From Endomychus coccineus (taxonomy: Eukaryota; Arthropoda; Insecta; Coleoptera; Endomychidae), in assembly GCA_958510875.1 (NCBI GenBank), contig OY294067.1:233273771-233337770 (forward strand): 64,000 nt of DNA, in the 5' to 3' direction. A program made the translations under genes and the position numbers. The notes under the pieces are model-generated. The model did no database searches. It was not told the origin of the DNA and was given only the letters and a program-made list of their open reading frames with translations. Positions 57,151-64,000 of this stretch are shown one piece after another (the stretch's first letter is position 1; the number at the start of each line of letters is the position of its first letter).

Positions 57151-57753
57151 CATATTAACCTTCGAATATATGATTGATATTCAATTCTGTATTCAATACA
57201 TATATCGCAATGCTCTGCAACATCTGAATCTCTTCAATAACAATACTTCAGAACACTGCCTCCCCGGCCTACCGGGAGAAACCATCACTGGTCATAACGA
57301 TGATTATGATCATGTTATCGTATGATCGTTTTGAACGGAAGGTACACATCCAGATGATTGAAGGGTGTACGTCAATTTTTTTTTCTATGCTTACCTTACA
57401 AACCAAGCACTATGTACTCGTATATCTTCCATAGATATGCCTACAATTTTCTTATCTTGGAAACAATAATTGGATATTTGAAATATTCATCGACTTCGTT
57501 AGGCTTAGCTTCGCAGAAGGTATGTTTTATATATTATCTGTCGTGAAGCATATTATTACTAGAAAACCTCCATAATAGTGAATTAACCAATCAGTTTTGT
57601 AAATATTGTCTAACACGTTCACATTGGAGGGCGAACATTTTGCAGTTCCAGTTAGTGAATAAAGAAATGGTTTCTGAGTAAATGGATCAAACTCAAAAAT
57701 TTGAATTATTAATCTCGAAAAGATATGTTATATTTTAAAATCACTGTGTTGTC
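57151..57753. other. Stretch without recognisable gene
   Basis: AT-rich; the frame 57358-57546 has no motif. Confidence 0.45.
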
Positions 57754-57765
57754 AGTATAAAGATT
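57754..57765. repeat. Target-site duplication of PLE copy C, left
   Basis: agtataaagatt occurs here and at 61454-61465, immediately outside both ends of copy C. Confidence 0.7.
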
Positions 57766-57784
57766 ATATATAAAAACCCTTGAA

Positions 57785-59336
57785 TTAAAAAATGAATAAA
57801 TTTGCCATAATGGGCCTGCACCTTATATCTATGGGCTTCCGAAACTACTTAAGAATGATATACCCCTAAGACCCATTGTAAGTAATATTGGAGCGCCTAC
57901 TTACAATTTATCAAAATTTCTATCAAAATCTATCAATAATATAATAGGAAAGAATTAATTTTATGTGAAAGACTCTTGGCATTTCAATGAATTTATAAAA
58001 AATCAATCCGTACCCGTAAACCATCAACTAATTAAAATTTCTATCAAAATCTATCAATAATATAATAGGAAAGAATTAATTTTATGTGAAAGACTCTTGG
58101 CATTTCAATGAATTTATAAAAAATCAATCCGTACCCGTAAACCATCAACTAATTTCCTTGGACGTTGTTTCTCTATTTACAAATATACCTGTCGTTTTGG
58201 CATAGAATTGCATCAAAAAACGTTGGACAGAGATTAAAAACCACACACCTCTTGATCAATCGGAATTTATAAATGCTGTTAAGTTTTGTTTAGAATGCAC
58301 TTATTTTCAGTATGGTGAGCAATTTCTTGGACAAATTTTTGGCACAGCAATGTGATCTCCTATTTCAGCTACCATTGCTATCCTCGTTATGGAATGCCTA
58401 GAGGAAACTGTTATAAGTTCATTAGATTTTCAGCCTGTATTCTTTAAACGGTATGTAGATGATTTCCTTATATGTGTTACTGTGTTCCCAACGATAAAAT
58501 TAAATATGTGATTAATAAATTTAACAATTTCCACTGTAAACTTCTATTCACTTGTGAAATAGAAGTGAACAAAAACATAAATTTCCTAGATATGAACATT
58601 AGGCATGATGCAGGTGGAAAAATAAAAACTTCTTGGTTTACTAAAGAAGTTTGGTCACAACGTTATCTTCACTTCAATTCCGTTGCACCAGCTTGTTATA
58701 AAAAAAGTGTCATAAACAACCTTACAGACCGCGCGGTAAAATTGTCCCACGCAGAGGACCGTCCCAAAAATTTAAAAATGTTCGTAATATACTGGAAGTG
58801 AATGGCTACCCAAAAACATTCTTCAATCCTATCATTAAAGAGAGAATAAACAGAATCTATAATGATTCTTCATATAAAAATAACATAATAGGTACAGACG
58901 ATTATATAACTTTACCATACATTCCGGAGACCTCAGAAAGAATCAAGAAATGTTTGAAAAAGTACGATATAAATGTTGCGCATAAACCCACTAACTGTGT
59001 TGGGAAATATTTCTCAAATCTAGAACCTGTAATACCTAAAGATAAACAAACCCCCACAGTATGTAAATTGAATTGTTTAGATTGTGATGGGACTTATACT
59101 GGAATCTCTAAACAATATTCACAAAAAAGAATGTATGGCCATAAGTATAGCACAAGAAATAATAACTTAGAAAATTCCACCGCCCTAGCTAAGCACTGCT
59201 TTGATTATAACCATCAATTTGATTACGAAAATGTTAATGTTTCAACTAAGGACCCCAATTATTATAAAAGATCTATCCTGGAGATGATTCACATAAAACG
59301 TGACTCCAAATCTGCAAATCATAGGAATGATATTTA
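57785..59336 (+). pseudogene. PLE polyprotein, copy C (RT plus GIY-YIG)
   Basis: The most complete coding copy of this family. Order: MGLHLISMGFRNYLRM-type start of the RT region in shifted frame, LRPIVSNIGAPTYNLSKF region (57870-57915), FPWTLFLYLQIYLSF / LDVVSLFTNIPV (motif A, about 58160-58195), SPISATIAILVMECLEETVI (motif B, about 58355-58415), RYVDDFLICVTVFP (motif C, about 58450), VNKNINFLDMNIRHDAGGKI and KTSWFTKEVWSQRYLHFNSV (58570-58685). Then NGYPKTFFNPIIKERINRIY, LPYIPETSERIKKCLKKYDI, VCKLNCLDCDGTYTGISKQY (GIY-YIG core, about 59065-59115) and QKRMYGHKYSTRNNN. The last 179 codons (58798-59337) are open, so the nuclease domain is nearly intact; frameshifts near 58480 and 58790 and stops in the RT disable the whole. 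The GIY position reads VCKL (C for Y). Confidence 0.85.
57913..58154 (+). repeat. Exact 121-bp tandem duplication in PLE RT
   Basis: 57913-58033 and 58034-58154 appear identical (aaaatttctatcaaaatcta ... accatcaactaatt). 121 is not a multiple of three, so the duplication itself shifts the RT frame. Confidence 0.9.
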
Positions 59337-59504
59337 GGAATTAAGTCAGATTTATACTAACTTGATTAATTAAAACTATTGCAAATTCCTACATGCGTCT
59401 TTCTAAAAGTATATTTTAGGAAGAATGTTTAAAATTAAATTCCAATACAGGTCTGAAGCCTTTTTCAAGTACCTCATAAATCTTACATCTGGTTCGAGTA
59501 GATA

Positions 59505-61086
59505 CACAGTAAGAAATTTGGTCCGTGTAAAACAGCTAGTGTAATGGGTGAAAAATTTAGAGTGAATTTTAAGTGTTGAATGACTATTTTTTGTAACACT
59601 AGAATTGGTGAGCGATGCTGTTTACACTAAACTACTCTAGTTGAGTTGTTCTACTATTTTAATGTTCATTACTCACACTACAAAATTACATTTACATTGT
59701 TTTAGTGTCGAATGTTCTAGGTTTACACTAATTGTGTCAAATGCATAGAAATATTACACTAACTAGAGTGTTCTGACACTGCCAATTGCGAAATGCCGTT
59801 CGGTTAAATCCACATCCAACACGTTACCCTGAGTACCCGCATTGGCTTTACGTTACCTAGCGGCTTTTATTCTTTCTTCAAGCATCAACCTGTGTTGTGC
59901 GTTTACTGGACTTAAATCGTGACCTATGTAGCTTTATTTGTTCTTATACAGTAAGTGTTGTTCTTTAATCTGCTTAATGTAATCTACTTAGAAGTAAACT
60001 GGACATAGTCAAATAATAGAGGTGATGAAATGTGTTTTAGTTCAAATCAAACGCCTTAACCCCAATTTCTCCAATTTCTGGCTTATAATATTACTCAGAG
60101 GCACCACCGACTGGAAAGTTACTCGTACACCTAGTTCTAATAAATACCAATAGTAATGCCTTTAAATTACTGAGCTCAGCCAGTCATAGTAGACATAACC
60201 TAATAGTGAGGTACATCGTACATTATTTTTTGATATTACATTTACTGCCATTTTGTGAAGGTTCAGTTGTGACCCCACATTGCAAATACCGTGGCGAAGG
60301 TCAAATAGGGATTCTAACGAACCGATCTGAACGATCTGAAGTGTGGGTCATATTGATTGATTCGTCAAATATGTATAATGGATTCAAAGATAATATGTTA
60401 CAGGTAACCTATATGATGAATTTTATCAAGCTGAAGTATATTCATTGCTCGAAGGTGGCCAAAGTGGAGCAACACTGTATATATGAAGAATACGAACAAT
60501 TAGGTTAGCTATTATACAAGGTCATACAATTTAAATGTTCCAAATATTCGTCAATTCATCGGAATTGCTCAGTTGTACCTATTATGCCATAAATTTATTT
60601 TTAAATAAACATTTTGTATTTGCAAGTACTGTATTCTTTATTTACCCAACACTAAGTAGTGCAGAGCTAGAGTTAACGTACACTAAAAACAGTATTTTGT
60701 TTACCAAAATCAGTGTAAATCCAACACTAGGTAGAGTTAACATACACTGAAAACGGTAGTTTTTTACCAATGTCAGTGTAATATTACACTAAAATAGTAA
60801 TTTGGATACACTTACATTTGTTAATTCACACAATTTAGAGTTTCTCAGTGTATATTTGAACACTAGCTAGATTTGTTTCCAACTCTGGTTTATGTTGCAT
60901 CTCATCTGCTGTAGTGTAAAAGATACTCTAAATAAAGCGACTATTTAACACTAACGTTAGAGTAAAGTTACCATTAAAATTTACTCTAGATGCAGAGTGA
61001 ATATTTCACACTAAAAATATTGGACCTATATAGAATGTTTTTAGTGTTACTTAGAGTGAAATTTTCACTCTTAATTTTTTACTGTG
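59505..61086. mobile_element. TA-flanked DNA element, subterminal ACACTA repeats
   Basis: Ends cacagtaagaaattt (59505) and aattttttactgtg (61086) are inverted partners. TA lies on each side (59503-59504; 61087-61088), suggesting a TA duplication. Both subterminal 300-450 bp are packed with short motifs: ACACTA / TAGTGT and CACTCT / AGAGTG in both orientations (for example 59540, 59618, 59677, 59727, 59757, 60650, 60790, 60950, 61010). It sits inside PLE copy C. No transposase is recognised; the central frame at 60206-60508 has no family motif. Confidence 0.8.
60206..60508 (+). CDS. Unclassified frame inside TA-flanked element
   Basis: One hundred codons starting MRYIVHYFLILHLLPFCEGS, a hydrophobic beginning that would score as a signal peptide, then CKYRGEGQIGILTNRSERSE and a C-terminal VAKVEQHCIYEEYEQLG. 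No family recognised. It may be chance; the first residues are AT-driven. Confidence 0.25.
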   Translation: MRYIVHYFLILHLLPFCEGSVVTPHCKYRGEGQIGILTNRSERSEVWVILIDSSNMYNGFKDNMLQVTYMMNFIKLKYIHCSKVAKVEQHCIYEEYEQLG

Positions 61087-61327
61087 TACCAACAAATAAC
61101 TTCGAACTTCAGTTGTTATAAGACTGTAGCAAGCTGCCCTTGTATATTATAAGAATATTACTGAACAGTGAATTCTTGTTAAAAAAATGTATACTTCAAT
61201 ATTGACGATACAATTTCGATTATTCGTGGTTCTGTTCGTTTCGACGGCGTGGGCTTTTTGATTGAAAATTGTGCGATATGGACGCTTGTGCTATAATTAG
61301 TTTTGATAAACCCTTTTTGATATAATA

Positions 61328-61371
61328 AGTCTCCTGATGATGGTCGTGAGACCGAAACGTACGTAAAGATG
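61328..61371 (+). ncRNA. Hammerhead-like ribozyme motif, PLE copy C
   Basis: AGTCTC, CTGATGA (61334-61340), one T, GGTC-GTGA-GACC, GAAA (61354-61357), CGTACGTA, AAGATG. Both catalytic boxes are intact. In helix I the pair next to the cleavage site is a C-A mismatch, followed by four pairs (one G-U). It lies about 405 nt after the GIY-YIG stop once the nested insert is subtracted, the same spacing as in copy A. Confidence 0.75.
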
Positions 61372-61453
61372 AAAATTTTAAAACAAAGTGTTAATGTGAC
61401 CTATTTCCCGAGAGTTTTTATATATAATTCATATTGGGTCAAGAATCTTTATT

Positions 61454-61465
61454 AGTATAAAGATT
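61454..61465. repeat. Target-site duplication of PLE copy C, right
   Basis: Exact 12-bp partner of 57754-57765. Confidence 0.7.
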
Positions 61466-62650
61466 TATAAGCTTAGTTCATTCGACACGTATTTGAAATT
61501 GGAACAGTTCCCTGTATTTAGTAAGTTGAACATCGCTTATTAATCATATACATATATCCATATTTCTCCTAGATTACAACGAGACACGCCGCGCCGCCTA
61601 TGCGATGAGAAAAGAAACGAAACTGGAGATTTACGACTGACCACTTCTTCTAATGGGTGGCAAGCTTTTCTTAATTACATCACCACCTTGGTCGGTACAC
61701 TCAAAGTGTCCTATAAATAAAAGAAACACCACGGGTTTTTATTTGGTCAAACATACTGACACGAAACCGATATAACGATGGTCCTTTTCTCTGCCATTCA
61801 TGCGTTTAGTCGTTTTGTTGCAAACAAACTAAACAACTTTTAAATTATTTGTCTGCAGTGCCAATCCTGATTTGAATGCCAAACTACATAGCTGCATTGT
61901 TCTCTCTCGACCCCTACAATTTAAGATGTTAAATTCCAATCGACTTGTTATTGGATATTTTTAACCCACACAAATGTTGACTTGTAAAATACAGCGTCGA
62001 TAAAATTTCGAGATAACGAATAGCGCTATTCAGATATTAATTGCTCAAATAATACTATTCTCGAGGTTCATGTTAAACATACACTGTGTTTATAATTCAA
62101 TCTCGATTGGTTGTATTAGGTATTGAAGAAACATATTCACAGTGTACATCACGTATTACATACAAGTGCATACCTATATTTTATTGTGAATGAACGATGA
62201 CATGGAACAACATTAATAAATAACACGATGTACATAAAACATGAATCCATACTTCGACAACTGTTCTGTGTAAATTGCATCCAAGGTTGCGCCCCACCCC
62301 CCTACAAATAAGTAGTCTACGTCATTATGAGATTATAATTCATGAAAAAGTTATCTACCTAAAAACATTTTTTTCTCAATACTGCAGTTATTTAGTGGAA
62401 ATAAACACAGTAACAGCAACTCATGCGTTGATAGGAATAACTTTCCTATTTGTTGTTTCTTTGTAATTATTTGACATAGGATAGTAGGATAGTACCACGG
62501 TCGTACATACAGGTCTGGGGACTCGAGGCTGTTTCCTATGTGAGAAGTGGGTCCGCTAAGTGTCGACTGTCGCGTAGTACCAAAAAGGATAGCGCAGTAG
62601 TCGAAATTCTCTGACAACTGAAATACTTGACTTGTAAACACAAGGAATAC
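61466..62650. other. Stretch without recognisable gene
   Basis: No motif; 62480-62650 is GC-richer and could be the leader of the THAP-containing unit that follows. The minus-strand frame at 62351-62833 is antisense to the THAP domain and shows no motif of its own. Confidence 0.45.
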
Positions 62651-62663
62651 CTGCGTTTTTAGG

Positions 62664-62863
62664 AACAAATTACGAAATCGTGCATTGTGCCGAAATGCAA
62701 AACGGGGTACAAAAGTGTAAAGCAAGAAAATTCTGTTTTTAAAGTGCCGAAAGATGCGGAAATGCGAAAAAAGTGGATGCTTGCGATTCCGGATAGAAAT
62801 CGTTTTAACGAGGTCTTTTATGTGTGCGAGCATGTATAACGAAAAAGGGGAAGTTATTTTTAA
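62664..62863 (+). pseudogene. THAP zinc-finger domain relic with splice donor
   Basis: THAP domains are C2CH zinc-binding DNA-binding modules found in P-element transposases and host regulators. The frame reads CIVPKCKTGYKSVKQENSVF (C-x4-C), KVPKDAEMRKKWMLAIPDRN (invariant W), then RFNEVFYVCEHV, where the closing C-x2-H should be CEHH or CE-H; the second histidine is lost and a stop follows. In the next frame YNEKGEVIFK continues, as expected after the finger, and runs into AAG|GTGAGT, a good 5' splice donor at 62864. So this looks like a first exon with a small deletion just after the finger. The start codon is not present. P-element-type transposon or host THAP gene cannot be told apart. 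Confidence 0.7.
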
Positions 62864-62964
62864 GGTGAGTAATACATCTTGACAAGAGTAACAGTTCTAT
62901 TCCTCTCTCAAATCAGAATACTTATTAACACTGCTTGCGATTCCGGGAAGAAATCGTTTTACCA
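62777..62964. repeat. Short duplication of THAP exon segment
   Basis: tgcttgcgattccggatagaaatcg inside the exon (from 62777) recurs as tgcttgcgattccgggaagaaatcg (from about 62932) in the region after the splice donor. Confidence 0.75.
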
Positions 62965-63069
62965 CTACCACTTCGATCCAAGCGCTAGCTAGTGGCTGAG
63001 CGAAGGACTACGAGTTTGGCGACGCGTAAGAGACCCATGTCAAACATACGAGCATCATCAACACTTGAG

Positions 63070-63340
63070 GGGAGACAGACCTAGGCCACTTAGTTGGGCC
63101 CATTATGCACCCCGTGGTCAGGAGCTTATTTCATTGCAGCAGGTTTGTGGCCCGACAGAAACCGAGAATATAGCTAACGCTGGCTCCCATAAGCTTTTCT
63201 GTGAGCAGTTTTACTTCGCCAAAGTAACGGTGCCTGGGGGATGCCAAAGCAGGGGATTCCAATAGGATGTGACAGGCAGCTTCTACCACATCTCTGCATT
63301 TCCTACATCATCTGCGATAGTTTAGAAAGGCCGTTAAGAT
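63070..63340 (-). pseudogene. LINE RNase-H-end fragment, copy 1
   Basis: On the minus strand the fragment carries CRKCRDVVEAACHILLESPA (a C-x2-C...H...C-like knuckle with C replaced by S in ESPA; family HIL-ECPAL), then LASPRHRYFGEVKLLTEKLM, ILGFCRATNLLQ and a last GCIMGPT. This is the common C-terminal end of I/R1-like LINEs that carry RNase H. Frameshifts join the blocks. Confidence 0.6.
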
Positions 63341-63397
63341 CTGGAAATTTATATTAGAATTATCATCATTGAGAGGCGGAGGTTTAACCTCTAGATG

Positions 63398-63905
63398 CAC
63401 TTAGGCCACTTTTTTAAGCTCATTGTGCGCCCTGTGGTCAGAAGCCTATTATATTATTCTAGCAGGTCTATGGTTCGCTAGAAACCCAGAATATTGCTAA
63501 CGCTGGCTTCTATTAAGCTATTCTGGAAGCAGCTTTGCTTCGCTGAAGTAACGGTTCCTGAGGAATGTCGAGGCTGAGCTACCCTACAGAATGTGAAGTT
63601 TCTTGCACCCCTCTGCATTTCCTACAACACGATAATGACCCTTTAGGATTCCAGTCATCTCTCTGATGTCCCTCCTGTTTAGGGGAAGGAGTTTCTTTGA
63701 GAGCCTAGGCACAAGCCTTTTGATACAGAGATTCACCTGCCCCATACGTGGGAATCTCTCCACAAGTCAGACCATTCTTTGTTCAGTTGGCCCTGGAGGA
63801 CGAGACCACCCACGAAGTTTGATAAAGTGACCCTTGGCTCCGGTCGCACAGGGGAGCCAGAAGACCCCAACCAGCAAATACCTACTCGTACCTCAATGAT
63901 TTGGC
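63398..63905 (-). pseudogene. LINE RNase-H-end fragment, copy 2 (longer)
   Basis: Similar to copy 1 over its low-coordinate half: gcccattatgcaccccgtgg (copy 1) corresponds to gctcattgtgcgccctgtgg (copy 2), about 323 bp apart. It extends further upstream: LNRRDIRGMTGILKGHYRVV (family L-RR-LR-ITG-LTGH, the segment before the knuckle) and a GPTEQRMV phrase. So two copies lie head to tail. Stops throughout. Confidence 0.6.
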
Positions 63906-64000
63906 AACATACGCAATATGGCTATACCACTTCAATTGTGAGCTGATTCGAACTCCTAGAAACTTAATTTCCTAAGATATTCCTATATAAAAGACCACTG
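63906..64000. other. Window edge
   Basis: Possible continuation of the LINE fragment; nothing firm. Confidence 0.3.

Larger units (their letters stand above)
57766..61453 (+). mobile_element. Penelope-like element copy C with nested insert
   Basis: A 5'-truncated PLE whose coding part (57780-59336), 3' region and terminus (cctatttcccgagagttttt near 61402, then gggtcaagaatc) match copies A and B. A separate element at 59505-61086 splits its 3' region. 12-bp duplications flank the whole. Without the insert it is about 2.1 kb. Confidence 0.85.

Noticed and set aside
62351..62833. 160-codon minus-strand frame
   Set aside because: It is antisense to the THAP exon and its upstream GC-rich leader; the sense strand has a recognisable C-C-W pattern while this strand has none.
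1..64000. CRISPR array or bacterial operon
   Set aside because: No regular short repeats with unique spacers, no clustered ribosome-binding sites or dense ORFs; all recognisable genes are eukaryotic mobile elements.

Overview
The window is a stretch of AT-rich, intron- and repeat-rich eukaryotic nuclear DNA, almost certainly from an insect. The evidence is a short run of the insect telomere motif TTAGG (19143-19177) and a set of transposable-element families typical of insects: mariner, DUF4817-like IS630/Tc1-type transposases, jockey-like LINEs, Penelope-like elements, hAT and Crypton. I cannot name the order with confidence; a beetle or a hemipteran would fit. I see no bacterial or phage gene, no CRISPR array, and no rRNA or tRNA gene that I can defend.

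Layout: 1-10.9 kb holds a decayed R2-like reverse transcriptase (RT), a mariner transposase split in two by a roughly 120-bp minisatellite, and a DUF4817-like DDE transposase relic. 11.1-23.0 kb is dominated by Penelope-like elements (PLEs). Copy A lies at 11101-12671 with a perfect 17-bp target duplication, a fragment at 15.0-15.5 kb, a palindromic relic of a second family at 16840-18332, and copy B at 20748-23017. An unrelated fold-back element lies at 12846-14096. 24-31 kb holds a jockey RT relic, one candidate host-gene exon (26361-26455, minus strand), a palindromic PLE terminal unit, a hAT transposase fragment and a non-autonomous hAT element. 34211-36509 is the best-preserved LINE. 37.7-45.1 kb holds a dispersed repeat, a Ty3/gypsy protease relic, a second jockey RT relic, an I/R1-like fragment and another transposase C-terminus. 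46.8-57.2 kb holds two more copies of the dispersed repeat (one cut by a palindromic transposon), a third PLE family, Crypton fragments, a MITE, a second mariner and a third jockey RT relic. 57766-61453 is PLE copy C, with a TA-flanked DNA element inside it. The end holds a THAP-domain relic and duplicated RNase-H-end LINE fragments.

The most interesting signal is in the main PLE family. About 400 nt downstream of its GIY-YIG stop codon, on the coding strand, it carries a small RNA motif matching the hammerhead ribozyme: a CUGAUGA box, a four-base-pair helix II with a GUGA loop, a GAAA box, a tiny self-complementary helix III ending in GUA, and a flanking helix I. Five copies are visible in different states of decay. 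The one at 26589-26632 (minus) keeps every core element and sits in a 420-bp palindrome facing a near-identical copy on the other strand. Published work has described hammerheads in PLEs of other eukaryotes, so the class is known; this family and the head-to-head arrangement may not be.

Nearly all coding regions are broken by stops and frameshifts. They are annotated as pseudogenes and no restored reading frame is given.
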